From JABHGY01 sp964525185 (lineage in GTDB: Bacteria > Fidelibacterota > Marinisomatia > Marinisomatales > UBA1611): a stretch of 51,442 nt of DNA. The notes below the pieces were generated by a model. It ran no database searches, was not told where the DNA came from, and saw only the letters and a list, made by a program, of their open reading frames with translations. The stretch spans positions 1 through 51,442 of the forward strand of contig CAZGFQ010000012.1 of NCBI GenBank assembly GCA_964525185.1, read 5' to 3'. This document shows positions 26,624 to 35,507 of this stretch, one piece after another (positions within the stretch are counted from its first letter, which is position 1; each line of letters begins with the position of its first letter). A program made the position numbers and the translations under genes.

Positions 26624-29455
26624 ATGGATAAAAACAAATCACCACAATATCCATTCTTTAATCGCCATATCGGCTTAAGAATAGATGACGAAAATGAAAT
26701 ATTATCAGAGTTAAATCAAAAATCCTTGGAAGGGTTTACCGATCGTGTAGTCCCCAATAATATTCAGACTCATCAAGTTGAAAATGTAAATGATGGGAAA
26801 TCAGAAATTGACGTTTTAAAACAACTCCAACTTTATTCTAAAAATAATTCAAACTTTCGGTCATTTTTAGGAATGGGATATTTTGGGACTATTACTCCAG
26901 GTGTGATAAAAAGAAATATTTTAGAAAATCCTGGTTGGTATACTGCCTATACACCTTATCAGGCAGAAATATCACAAGGGCGATTGGAAGCTCTGTTGAA
27001 TTTTCAAACCATGGTATCAGACTTGACAGGATTACCACTTGCAAATGCATCATTGCTTGATGAAGGCACTGCTGCTGCAGAAGCAATGCTTATGTTTTTC
27101 AATCAATCTCGGGATCCAGAAAAAAATACTTTTTTAGTCTCTGATACATGTCATCCTCAAACAATTGATGTATTAAAAACTAGGTCCGCACCTCTCGGGA
27201 TTATTTTAACCATACAAAACCATGATGCATTCGAATTTGATAAAACAGTTTTTGGTGCAATTATACAATATCCTGACACTGAAGGTTCAATTGAAGATTA
27301 TAGTACATTATGTCAAATGGCGAAAAAAAATAATTCCTATATCTGCATGGCTACAGATCTACTTGCACTTGCACTCTTGAAACCACCTGGGGAATTGGGC
27401 GTAGATGTTGCAATTGGAAATTCTCAAAGATTTGGTGTTCCCATGGGCTATGGAGGACCACATGCTGCGTTTTTTGCTACTACCGAAAGTTTTAAGCGAA
27501 AAATTCCTGGGCGTATTATTGGACTATCCAGAGATGCCAATGGAAATACGGCACTCCGAATGGCTCTTCAAACTCGTGAGCAACATATAAGACGTGAAAA
27601 AGCCACATCAAATATATGCACTGCTCAAGTACTTCTTGCGATTATGTCAGGAATGTATGCAGTCTATCATGGTCCGGATGGGATTTATAAAATTGCAAAA
27701 TATGTTAACCGACTTACAGCTCTCCTTGCAAAATCTCTGGAATCATCAGGTTATTTATTGAGTCATAATTCCTTTTTCGACACTATCCGTTTTGAGGCAT
27801 CTGGATGGGAAGATAAGGCCAAATCAACTGGCTTTAATTTTAGAAAATTTCATGATGGGACAATTGGGATTTCATTGGATGAAACAACAACTGAAATTCA
27901 TATTGAAAAAATATTATCTATTTTCAATGCCAAGAAACATAGTGAATACCAAAATGTTATCCCTTCTCATCTGATTCGCAAAACCGATTATTTACAACAT
28001 CCTGTTTTCCAACTGTATCATTCAGAAACTGAAATGTTACGTTATTTGCATCGGTTAGAGTCAAGAGATTTATCCTTAAATACAAGTATGATTCCCCTTG
28101 GCTCGTGCACAATGAAACTAAATGCTACTACAATAATGGAATCTATTACTTGGCCTGAGTTTGGGCATATTCACCCTTTTGCACCTGTTGAGCAGGCGCA
28201 AGGATATCATGACATAATTCATGAATTGGGGGAATTATTAATAGAATCAACTGGGTTTAATGCTATATCAATGCAACCCAATTCTGGAGCTCAGGGTGAA
28301 TATACAGGATTAATGATTATACGAGCCTTTCATAAAGATAATGGCAATGGGCATAGAAACATCTGTTTAATACCTGCATCAGCGCATGGGACAAATCCAG
28401 CTTCAGCAGTCATGGCGGGTATGGAAGTTGTTGTCGTTAAATGTGATAAACATGGAAATATTTCCGAAGACGACTTGAAAAATAAAGTATCAATATATTC
28501 TGGTCGCTTAGCGTGCATGATGATTACTTATCCATCAACTCATGGTGTTTTTGAACATTCAATTAAAGATATTTGTAATTTGATTCATTCACATGGTGGA
28601 CAAGTTTACATCGATGGCGCAAACCTAAATGCTATGCTTGGACTTTGTTTACCGGGAAAATTTGGTGGAGATGTGATGCATATAAATCTTCATAAAACAT
28701 TCAGTATCCCCCATGGTGGTGGTGGACCTGGAATGGGTCCCATTGTTTGTAAGCAACATTTATCTCCCTTCCTTCCGAACCATTCACAAATGAATGTTGG
28801 GGGAGAAAAAGGTATTTCTGCTGTTTCTTCCGCACCTTTCGGAAGTAGTAGTATTTTGCCTATATCGTGGGCATATATGAAACTAATGGGTTTAAGTGGA
28901 CTCAAAAAAGCTACCCAAATAGCAATTCTTAACGCAAATTACATGGCAAATAAACTTGATAAATATTTTCCAATCCTTTATCGTGGAATGAGTGGATTTA
29001 ATGCGCATGAATTCATCATTGATTTACGTCAATTTAAAAAAGGAGCTGGAATAACCGAAGAAGATGTAGCAAAACGATTAATGGATTATGGCTTCCATGC
29101 TCCTACTATGTCTTTCCCGGTCCCCGGAACCCTCATGATAGAACCGACAGAAAGTGAATCAAAAGCAGAATTGGATCGTTTTTGCCATGCTATGATTTCC
29201 ATTCGACAAGAAATCCAGGACGTCATGGATGGAATATTAGATGCGAATGATAATCCTTTAAAGAATGCGCCACACACTGCTTCCGTCGTTACGGCTGATA
29301 AATGGGGACATACATATTCCCGCCAAAAAGCGGCTTATCCTGTGGAATGGCTCAAAGAACATAAATATTGGCCAACAGTAGGACGAATCGATAATGCCTT
29401 TGGGGATCGTAACTTGGTATGCAATTGCCCACCTGTAGAATACTATAATAATTGA
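26624..29455 (+). CDS. gcvP: glycine dehydrogenase (decarboxylating), P-protein
   Basis: 943 residues, single-chain homodimer type. PLP enzyme of the glycine cleavage system that decarboxylates glycine and passes aminomethyl to lipoyl-GcvH. The N-terminal half contains FLGMGYFGTITPGVIKRNIL, NPGWYTAYTPYQAEISQGR and DEGTAAAEAM. The C-terminal half contains SMIPLGSCTMKLNA, PNSGAQGEYTGL, PASAHGTNPAS and the PLP lysine in NLHKTFSIPHGGGGPG (Lys691). It closes with GDRNLVCNCPP. Complete; both half-domains are present. gcvT and gcvH are not in the window. Likely promoter in the 145-bp divergent gap to the 68-residue ORF. Confidence 0.97.
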   Translation: MDKNKSPQYPFFNRHIGLRIDDENEILSELNQKSLEGFTDRVVPNNIQTHQVENVNDGKSEIDVLKQLQLYSKNNSNFRSFLGMGYFGTITPGVIKRNILENPGWYTAYTPYQAEISQGRLEALLNFQTMVSDLTGLPLANASLLDEGTAAAEAMLMFFNQSRDPEKNTFLVSDTCHPQTIDVLKTRSAPLGIILTIQNHDAFEFDKTVFGAIIQYPDTEGSIEDYSTLCQMAKKNNSYICMATDLLALALLKPPGELGVDVAIGNSQRFGVPMGYGGPHAAFFATTESFKRKIPGRIIGLSRDANGNTALRMALQTREQHIRREKATSNICTAQVLLAIMSGMYAVYHGPDGIYKIAKYVNRLTALLAKSLESSGYLLSHNSFFDTIRFEASGWEDKAKSTGFNFRKFHDGTIGISLDETTTEIHIEKILSIFNAKKHSEYQNVIPSHLIRKTDYLQHPVFQLYHSETEMLRYLHRLESRDLSLNTSMIPLGSCTMKLNATTIMESITWPEFGHIHPFAPVEQAQGYHDIIHELGELLIESTGFNAISMQPNSGAQGEYTGLMIIRAFHKDNGNGHRNICLIPASAHGTNPASAVMAGMEVVVVKCDKHGNISEDDLKNKVSIYSGRLACMMITYPSTHGVFEHSIKDICNLIHSHGGQVYIDGANLNAMLGLCLPGKFGGDVMHINLHKTFSIPHGGGGPGMGPIVCKQHLSPFLPNHSQMNVGGEKGISAVSSAPFGSSSILPISWAYMKLMGLSGLKKATQIAILNANYMANKLDKYFPILYRGMSGFNAHEFIIDLRQFKKGAGITEEDVAKRLMDYGFHAPTMSFPVPGTLMIEPTESESKAELDRFCHAMISIRQEIQDVMDGILDANDNPLKNAPHTASVVTADKWGHTYSRQKAAYPVEWLKEHKYWPTVGRIDNAFGDRNLVCNCPPVEYYNN

Positions 29456-29485
29456 TTCTTTCGTTTTAAATAATTTCTACTCATT

Positions 29486-30238
29486 ATGCTCATTTTACTT
29501 TCTCCTTCTAAAAACCAAAATTTTGCCCATATTTCATTAACAAAGGCGAGTAGTCCGTTGTTTATAAATAACGCAAAGGAAATTATATCCGAGTTAAAAA
29601 ATTTGTCGCTGGAAGAAGTCATTTCGTTAATGTCCATTAGTAACAAGTTAGGGGAAAATACATATAATAATATTCATAATTTCCAAGTATCTCCTTCAAT
29701 CGGTTTTACCAATCAAGCTCTCTTTTCATACACGGGTGAAGTGTTTAATAAAATAAACCCCAGTTCATTTTCTCTTAAGGAATTGGCGTTTTCTCAATCC
29801 TGTATTCGAATTTTATCCGGCTTATATGGATTATTAAAACCATTAGATCATATTCAACCATATCGATTAGAAATGGCTTTAAAACTTAAAATAAAAAATA
29901 ATCCTTCATTGACTCACTATTGGAAACAAGAAATAACTCAAGCAATAAAAAGAGATGAAAAAGATATCATCATAAACCTTGCGTCTAAAGAGTATATTAA
30001 CGCGGTTCAAAAAAAACACCTAACAGCAAAATTCATTTCTATACATTTTAAAGAGAAAAAAGGAAATAAATTTAAAGTTATAGGTATTTATGCAAAACAA
30101 GCTCGGGGGAAAATGGTTCATTATATTGTAAAAAATAAAATTGAAGCACCCGATTCAATAAAATATTTTGATGAAGATGGTTATCAGTTTAATAATGAAT
30201 TTTCATCAGATTGCGATTGGGTGTTTACTCGGAATTAG
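29486..30238 (+). CDS. yaaA: YaaA/DUF328 family protein (peroxide stress response)
   Basis: 250 residues. Family features are ILLSPSKNQNF at the start, the ISNKLGENTYNNIHNF segment, SGLYGLLKPLDHIQPYRLEM, and INLASKEYINAV. E. coli YaaA limits free intracellular iron under peroxide stress and binds DNA; the same family is assigned here by sequence only. It is 30 bp downstream of gcvP on the same strand. Its 3' end overlaps the convergent ABC-F gene by 14 bp. Confidence 0.93.
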   Translation: MLILLSPSKNQNFAHISLTKASSPLFINNAKEIISELKNLSLEEVISLMSISNKLGENTYNNIHNFQVSPSIGFTNQALFSYTGEVFNKINPSSFSLKELAFSQSCIRILSGLYGLLKPLDHIQPYRLEMALKLKIKNNPSLTHYWKQEITQAIKRDEKDIIINLASKEYINAVQKKHLTAKFISIHFKEKKGNKFKVIGIYAKQARGKMVHYIVKNKIEAPDSIKYFDEDGYQFNNEFSSDCDWVFTRN

Positions 30239-32099
30239 ATAATAATTCTTCCTGTTCTTCCATCAATTTTAAATATTCATTTTCTAAAGTGGTCATAAGA
30301 GCCATTGCTTTTTGTAATAGTTCAAAATCATTTCCATTTTCAGGGTTTTGAGTAATACTTCTTTGTTCATCAATCTCCAACTCAATAGTATTAAATCGTT
30401 TTTCAATCCAAGCTAATCGGTTTTTTACCCTTTTTCGTTCTTTATAATCTGATTTTCTTTTGGACTCAATTTTTATTATAGGTTTTTCAGGCTTGCTCTG
30501 AATGTCTTCCTGTTTTTTCCACTCGTAATATTCATAATTCCCCTCGAATAATCGAATGGATCCACCTCCAACTTCCACTGTAAGGTTTGTTACATTATTA
30601 AGAAAATGCCTATCATGAGAAATACATACAATTGAACCCTCAAAATGTGTAAGCGCTTGTTCTACTACATTTCGAGTCATCATATCCAAATGATTTGTTG
30701 GTTCATCCAGTAAAAGCAAGTGTGATGGCTGAACTAACATCCTCGCCAAAGCGACACGTGCTTTCTCGCCGCCGGACAAAACTTTAACATATTTTTCTAT
30801 TTCATCTCCCGAAAACATAAAACTGCCTAAATATGTTCTTAATTCAGTTTCACTCCAGCCGGGGCTTACTTTTTGAATGGATTCGAATACGGTATCATTT
30901 GGATTTAATATTTCTAGTTGATGCTGAGCATAATATGCACTATCAACACTTGAGCCTATCCGCACCGCTCCAGCTGTAACCGATTCTACTCCTGCCAACA
31001 TTTTTAAAAGGGTTGATTTCCCTGCTCCATTTTGTCCAACCAAACCAATCTTTTGACCCCTTTCAACGCTTAAATTCATTTCATTAAAAACTTCAATGTC
31101 TTCATAATGTTTTGTTACATTTCGACAAGAAGCAACATTTAAAGGAGGCCTATCTGGCTGAGGGAGTCGAAGATTCATAACATGATTATCTTCTGATGGT
31201 TCTACTATTTTTTCCATTTTATCGAGCATTTTCACTCGACTCTGAACTTGGGTGGATTTTGTATTCTTATATCTGAATCGTTCAATAAATCTTTCCGTAT
31301 CTTGTATGTGCTTTTGTTGATTCTTATATGCATTACGATGTTGCTCCAGTCTCAATGCTTTATCCTCTTTATATTTAGAATAATTCCCATGAAATAGTGT
31401 AATTCTTTTTATATCAATTTCAAGGATAGTATTCACCGATCTATCTAAGAATGCCCTATCATGGCTAATCATAACAAGACCACCTTGCCACTCGGATAAA
31501 AATGTTTCCAGCCATAGAGTTGCTTCCAGATCCAAATGGTTTGTCGGCTCATCTAAGAATAAAATATCTGGTTCTTGTAGTAGAATAGATGCGAGTGCAA
31601 CTCGCATCCTCCATCCTCCACTGAATACATCCATGGGCTCTATCATTTTATTATCTTCAAACCCTAAACCACCCAAAATTTTCTTCGCTCGATCTTCAAT
31701 ACTCCATCCACCCAATGCTTCAAAACGTGTTTGAACTTCCCCCAATTTCTCTACCAAACTATCATCATCTGGGTTTAATGAAATATTGTGCGATAGTGAA
31801 ATAATGCTACCCTCTAAATCCCTAATTTCAGGGTAAGCAGAAAGGACTTCTTCTAATATTGATTTATCTGAACCAGCAACAATATCTTGAGCTAGATACC
31901 CAATAGAAATTCCTTTATCTAATTGGATATTTCCGGAATCTGGCGACTCCAATCCAAGCATTATCCGAAGTAACGTTGTTTTTCCTGAGCCGTTCGGTCC
32001 AACAAGACCTGCACGCATACCCCTTTTTATGGAAATATTTACATTTTTAAATAAATCACCATCGGGGAATGATTTAGAAATACTTTCAAGACGAATCAT
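30225..32099 (-). CDS. ABC-F family ATP-binding protein (Uup/YheS-like)
   Basis: 624 residues, two soluble ABC domains without membrane segments, the mark of ABC-F translation factors. Walker A motifs are GPNGSGKT (34-41) and GQNGAGKS in the second half. Signatures are FSGGWRMRVALA and LSGGEKARVALA, and Walker B sites ILFLDEPTNHLD and LLLLDEPTNHLD. An interdomain linker with a basic helix pair (YKEDKALRLEQHRNAYKNQQ) is the P-site tRNA interaction motif. The C-terminal coiled coil (about 535-624) suggests Uup- or YheS-like rather than EttA. Likely ribosome-associated; resistance function cannot be inferred. Confidence 0.92.
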   Translation of the reverse strand: MIRLESISKSFPDGDLFKNVNISIKRGMRAGLVGPNGSGKTTLLRIMLGLESPDSGNIQLDKGISIGYLAQDIVAGSDKSILEEVLSAYPEIRDLEGSIISLSHNISLNPDDDSLVEKLGEVQTRFEALGGWSIEDRAKKILGGLGFEDNKMIEPMDVFSGGWRMRVALASILLQEPDILFLDEPTNHLDLEATLWLETFLSEWQGGLVMISHDRAFLDRSVNTILEIDIKRITLFHGNYSKYKEDKALRLEQHRNAYKNQQKHIQDTERFIERFRYKNTKSTQVQSRVKMLDKMEKIVEPSEDNHVMNLRLPQPDRPPLNVASCRNVTKHYEDIEVFNEMNLSVERGQKIGLVGQNGAGKSTLLKMLAGVESVTAGAVRIGSSVDSAYYAQHQLEILNPNDTVFESIQKVSPGWSETELRTYLGSFMFSGDEIEKYVKVLSGGEKARVALARMLVQPSHLLLLDEPTNHLDMMTRNVVEQALTHFEGSIVCISHDRHFLNNVTNLTVEVGGGSIRLFEGNYEYYEWKKQEDIQSKPEKPIIKIESKRKSDYKERKRVKNRLAWIEKRFNTIELEIDEQRSITQNPENGNDFELLQKAMALMTTLENEYLKLMEEQEELLSNSE

Positions 32100-32132
32100 T
32101 GTCTTTTAAGAGTATTGAGCATTGTAATTATT

Positions 32133-33431
32133 TTATCCTGGACAATGACCATCAATATAGCTTCCTTCATTCTTAATAAGCTCAACAGGTTGAATTGTAT
32201 TTATTATATCAATTGCGCCATCTATTTTCACCTGAATATAATTATCAGTATGTCCTTGGATTCTCCCGTTTTTTAAAGATTCAAATAGAACTGGGCGATA
32301 CTCCCCAATAAATTGGTCATTGAAAAATCTTCTTTTTTTATCTGATAAAATATGGAGCATTTTACTCCTTTCGGCGCGAGTCTCTTTGGGGACAAATTCA
32401 TCCATCTCATTTGCGGATGTGTTCGGGCGCTCAGAATATGTAAATACATGTAAATATGAAATATCGAGTCGATTTATAAAGTGGTACGTTTCAAGAAAGT
32501 CTTCATCTGTTTCGCTTGGAAATCCGACAATAACATCTACACCGATACATGCATCAGGTGTTACAGATTTTATTTTTTCCACTCTTTCTTCAAAAAGATT
32601 ACGCTTATATCTTCTTCGCATTTGGGCTAATATTTTATCTGAACCCGATTGAAGTGGAATGTGAAAATGGGGCATAAATTTTTCTGATTTTGCGCAAAAT
32701 TCTATAATTTCATCTGTAAGTAAATTTGGTTCAATCGAAGATATACGATACCTATCAATGCCGTCAAGTGTTTCAAGTTCCTGAATTAAATCATAAAAAG
32801 ATTCATCTCTGCCTTGTCCAAAATCTCCAATATTCACACCTGTTAATGCTATTTCTTTTGTTTGAGATTTAGCTACTTCTTCTGCTATGCTAAGCGTTTT
32901 TTTAATAGAGTCATTTCTGCTAATGCCTCTTGCCAAGGGAATCGTACAAAATGTACAGGTATAATCACATCCATCTTGAATTTTTAAAAAGGACCTTGTT
33001 CTTTCACTTGATGAATAAGATGGAGAAAATGTGTGTACCTTGTCAATCCCTGACTGAAACACGTGTGTTTCACCCTGTAAATCCATCGAGTCTAAATGAT
33101 TTAATAAATTAAATTTTTGTTCTGCACCTAGGACAACGCTAACACCCTCAATGGATTCTATTTCTTCAGGTTTTAATTGAGCATAACACCCTATGATAGC
33201 AATGGATGCATTTGGATTTTTCCGTTTCGCCTGGCGAATTAATTTACGTGCTTCTTTATCAGCATTTTCAGTCACAGAACACGTATTTAATACATAGATA
33301 TCTGCTACTGCTTTAAAATCCACTTGCTCGAATCCGTGACGTATAAAATCACGGGAGATTGTAGCTGTCTCTGAGAAATTTAATTTGCACCCCAATGTAT
33401 GAAATGCAACGCGTTTTGTTTGTGTGCTCAT
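32133..33431 (-). CDS. mtaB: tRNA t6A37 methylthiotransferase MtaB
   Basis: 432 residues. Radical-SAM methylthiotransferase that converts t6A37 to ms2t6A37 in tRNA. The N-terminal UPF0004 [4Fe-4S] cluster ligands are Cys15 (HTLGCKLN), Cys51 (NTCSVTENAD) and Cys82 (GCYAQLKPEE). The radical-SAM cluster is Cys155-x3-Cys159-x2-Cys162 (CDYTCTFC). A TRAM-like C-terminal region follows. The opening FHTLGCKLN and the NTCSVTE motif favour MtaB over MiaB or RimO. It lies 33 bp upstream of the ABC-F gene and probably forms an operon with it. Confidence 0.93.
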   Translation of the reverse strand: MSTQTKRVAFHTLGCKLNFSETATISRDFIRHGFEQVDFKAVADIYVLNTCSVTENADKEARKLIRQAKRKNPNASIAIIGCYAQLKPEEIESIEGVSVVLGAEQKFNLLNHLDSMDLQGETHVFQSGIDKVHTFSPSYSSSERTRSFLKIQDGCDYTCTFCTIPLARGISRNDSIKKTLSIAEEVAKSQTKEIALTGVNIGDFGQGRDESFYDLIQELETLDGIDRYRISSIEPNLLTDEIIEFCAKSEKFMPHFHIPLQSGSDKILAQMRRRYKRNLFEERVEKIKSVTPDACIGVDVIVGFPSETDEDFLETYHFINRLDISYLHVFTYSERPNTSANEMDEFVPKETRAERSKMLHILSDKKRRFFNDQFIGEYRPVLFESLKNGRIQGHTDNYIQVKIDGAIDIINTIQPVELIKNEGSYIDGHCPG

Positions 33432-33440
33432 TTTATTAAC

Positions 33441-33480
33441 TGTTAAAGTGTTCTTGTATTAAAGTATTTCGAACACTTAA
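33441..33480. repeat. 8-bp-period degenerate repeat, copy A
   Basis: Reads as consecutive octamers tgttaaag, tgttcttg, tattaaag, tatttcga, acacttaa. It lies in the divergent promoter region between mtaB and the chorismate mutase gene. Same unit as copies at 37853, 46130, 50490 and 51395. Confidence 0.7.
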
Positions 33481-33548
33481 GAAATTTTGTGTCGGAAATT
33501 ACATAGAAAATCCTTTCCACTCATGGACTGCCTTGAGTACTTTTCAAA

Positions 33549-33818
33549 ATGGATACAAAAGAAAAAATAAACCAACTCCGGCTAGCTATTGACAATTATG
33601 ATGATCAAATGCTTGATCTATTGGTACAACGGTTTTCAGTATCAAAAGAAATTGGTAAAATAAAATCTGCAGAAAACCTTAAAGTAGGCGATCCAAACCG
33701 AGAAGAGGAAATCATCGATCGCCTTGCGAATAAATTAGATGGAAAATTAGATCGAGATGATATATCTGCTATTTTTGGCCCTATTTATACAATTTCAAAA
33801 AAACTGCAAAAGAAATAA
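33549..33818 (+). CDS. aroQ: chorismate mutase, AroQ type
   Basis: 89 residues, all-helical AroQ domain. It converts chorismate to prephenate for Phe and Tyr synthesis. Visible features are INQLRLAIDNYDDQMLDLLVQRFSVSKEIGKIK in helix 1 (Arg and the L-L-x-x-R-x-x-x-x-x-x-I-G-x-x-K pattern), the PNREEEIIDRL loop-helix with conserved Arg-Glu, and the C-terminal helix AIFGPIYTISKKLQ. It is free-standing, not fused to PheA or TyrA. It is upstream of the attenuator, so its own level should not be controlled by that terminator, unlike everything after it. Confidence 0.93.
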   Translation: MDTKEKINQLRLAIDNYDDQMLDLLVQRFSVSKEIGKIKSAENLKVGDPNREEEIIDRLANKLDGKLDRDDISAIFGPIYTISKKLQKK

Positions 33819-33871
33819 AATAAAGTTGGTTCTGGTTCCCTTCCATCCTTAATATTCTGCCCATGTTAAAC

Positions 33872-33931
33872 ATGAATACAAATAATTATTATAGCTGGTA
33901 TTGGTTTTTTAGCCGCGAAGGGGTTTTGTAG
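33872..33931 (+). CDS. aromatic leader peptide (Tyr/Trp/Phe-rich)
   Basis: 19 codons, ending in TAG, with the central run YYSWYWFF: two Tyr, then Trp, Tyr, Trp and two Phe codons within eight positions (33887-33910). An in-frame ATG at 33863 would add three residues. It lacks a clear Shine-Dalgarno, as do most genes here. It sits 53 bp after the chorismate mutase stop and 35 bp before the terminator hairpin. Classical trp, phe and pheST leaders carry runs of one amino acid. This one samples all three products made by the downstream genes, so charging of any of the three tRNAs could be sensed. Confidence 0.85.
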   Translation: MNTNNYYSWYWFFSREGVL

Positions 33932-33965
33932 TCCCAGGGAATACCTGTATAAATTGACTGCTCTT

Positions 33966-33994
33966 AAACCCCGACATAATCGGGGTTTTTTTTT
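33966..33994 (+). terminator. intrinsic terminator of the aromatic attenuator
   Basis: A perfect 9-bp stem AAACCCCGA / TCGGGGTTT around loop CATAA, followed by nine T in a row (33986-33994). It ends 7 bp before the trpE ATG, so it can only be useful as a conditional terminator. Confidence 0.92.
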
Positions 33995-34001
33995 GCTCAA
34001 A

Positions 34002-35408
34002 ATGGATAATACACAACTCACATTCAACAAATTTCAGAACTTGGTTTCTCAAGAACACCAAACTGTGCCAGTATATAAACGGATTTTAGCCGATATGCTT
34101 ACACCGGTTGCTGCTTGGACTCATCTTTCAAAAAAAGCTGAATATGCTTTTTTACTGGAGTCTGTTGAGAAAGGGAATCAATATTCTCGATATTCTTATG
34201 TGGGAATAAATCCGCAAAAAATTTTGATGCATAAAAATGGGCAATCCACCATTACAGAAAATGGAAAGTCCATTAAAGTAGATATGCCATTTCTTGATTT
34301 ACTCCGTGAAATGCAATCCCAATATAAAATGGTAAAATTACGCGGAGTTCCTTCTTTCACGGGCGGACTGGTTGGCTACCTTGGATACGAAACGATATCT
34401 TGGGTAGAAGATATTCCAATCCATGAAAATTCTGACTTAAATGTCCCAGATTCTGTATTCATGCTTTTTGAAGATATGATCGCATTTGATCATTTGAAGG
34501 GATCAGCACTTGTTATTTCCAATGTAAACGTTGATTCAAATCGCGATTTAAAAGAACAGTTTGATTGTGCACATAAACGAATTGATATAATCGGAGAAGC
34601 ACTTCATTCTGATGTAGATTATCGAACACCCGTTAGCGTTGAACAAAGTAAAGTTTCATCCAATTTTGATCAAAATGCTTTTGAATCCGCAGTTCTCAAA
34701 GTGAAAGAACACATTGTAGATGGAGACATTTTTCAATTGGTTTTAAGTCAACGGTTTGAAAGACAAACTTCGGTGGACTCCACTACGCTTTATCGTGCAT
34801 TGCGAAATATCAACCCATCACCCTATATGTTTCATTTAAAAATAAACGATTTTGATATTATTGGCGCTTCACCAGAATTATTAGTCAAAGTAGAAAATGG
34901 AACTGTGGAGATTCGCCCTATTGCAGGGACTCGTCAACGGGGTGAAACAGATGCAGAAGATGAAGCACTTGCCCAAGAATTAATCAATGATGAAAAGGAA
35001 AAAGCGGAACATTTAATGTTGTTGGATTTAGGACGTAATGATGTTGGGCGCGTATCCGAATATGGATCTGTTACCATTCCGGAAAATATGGTGATTGAAA
35101 ATTATTCCCATGTGATGCATATCGTTTCTGATGTAAGGGGAAAATTGACGAAAGATAAAGATCCTTTTGATGCACTCATGAGTGGGTTTCCTGCTGGGAC
35201 AGTTACTGGTGCACCAAAAATTCGCGCCATGGAAATTATTCATGAATTAGAACCGGATCGCAGAGATATTTATTCCGGTGCCGTTGGTTTTTTCGATTTT
35301 ACCGGAAATGTGAATACATGCATCACCATTCGAACTATGATTATGAAAAATGGCACCGTCCATTTTCAATCTGGGGCAGGTATTGTGTATGATTCTGATC
35401 CAACCAGN
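34002..35408 (+). CDS. trpE: anthranilate synthase component I, 3'-truncated by gap
   Basis: 469 residues are present from ATG 34002; a longer reading from 33954 would start inside the attenuator hairpin and is rejected. It makes anthranilate from chorismate with TrpG. The N-terminal regulatory motif FLLESVEKGNQYSRYSYVG contains the LLES tryptophan-binding signature, so feedback inhibition by Trp is likely retained. Chorismate-binding motifs follow: SPYMFHLKI, GASPELLVK, RPIAGTRQRG, LMLLDLGRNDVGRV, SGFPAGTVTGAPKIRAMEII and SGAVGFFDFTG. The sequence enters the N gap after SGAGIVYDSDPT, so roughly 25-35 C-terminal residues are missing. Confidence 0.95.
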
Positions 35409-35507
35409 NNNNNNNNNNNNNNNNNNNNNNNNNNNNNNNNNNNNNNNNNNNNNNNNNNNNNNNNNNNNNNNNNNNNNNNNNNNNNNNNNNNNNNNNNNNN
35501 NNNNNNN
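35409..35507. other. scaffold gap (about 100 N) between trpE and trpD
   Basis: Unknown-length gap. The flanks do not repeat each other, unlike the first gap, so real sequence is missing: the 3' end of trpE, the first codons of trpD, and very likely a trpG gene (about 570 bp), which is otherwise absent from the operon. Confidence 0.9.

Larger units (their letters stand above)
33863..33994 (+). promoter_or_regulatory. ribosome-mediated attenuator controlling the aromatic supraoperon
   Basis: The elements of a transcription attenuator appear in order. First is a short leader ORF with a run of Tyr, Trp and Phe codons (33887-33910). Next, GGGGTTT (33920-33926) overlaps the leader stop region. It can pair with AAACCCC (33966-33972), which is also the 5' arm of the terminator hairpin 33966-33988. 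A ribosome stalled on the aromatic codons leaves GGGGTTT free as antiterminator; a ribosome reaching the stop codon covers it and lets the terminator form. GGTATT (33897-33902) can also pair with AATACC (33940-33945). A possible promoter TTGGTT...TAATAT (about 33825-33855) is weak. The mechanism is inferred; the complementarities are seen. Confidence 0.82.

Noticed and set aside
33954..34001. Extended start for TrpE (TTG at 33954, 16 extra codons)
   Set aside because: The extension would be encoded by the attenuator terminator hairpin and T run; the family N-terminus begins at ATG 34002.
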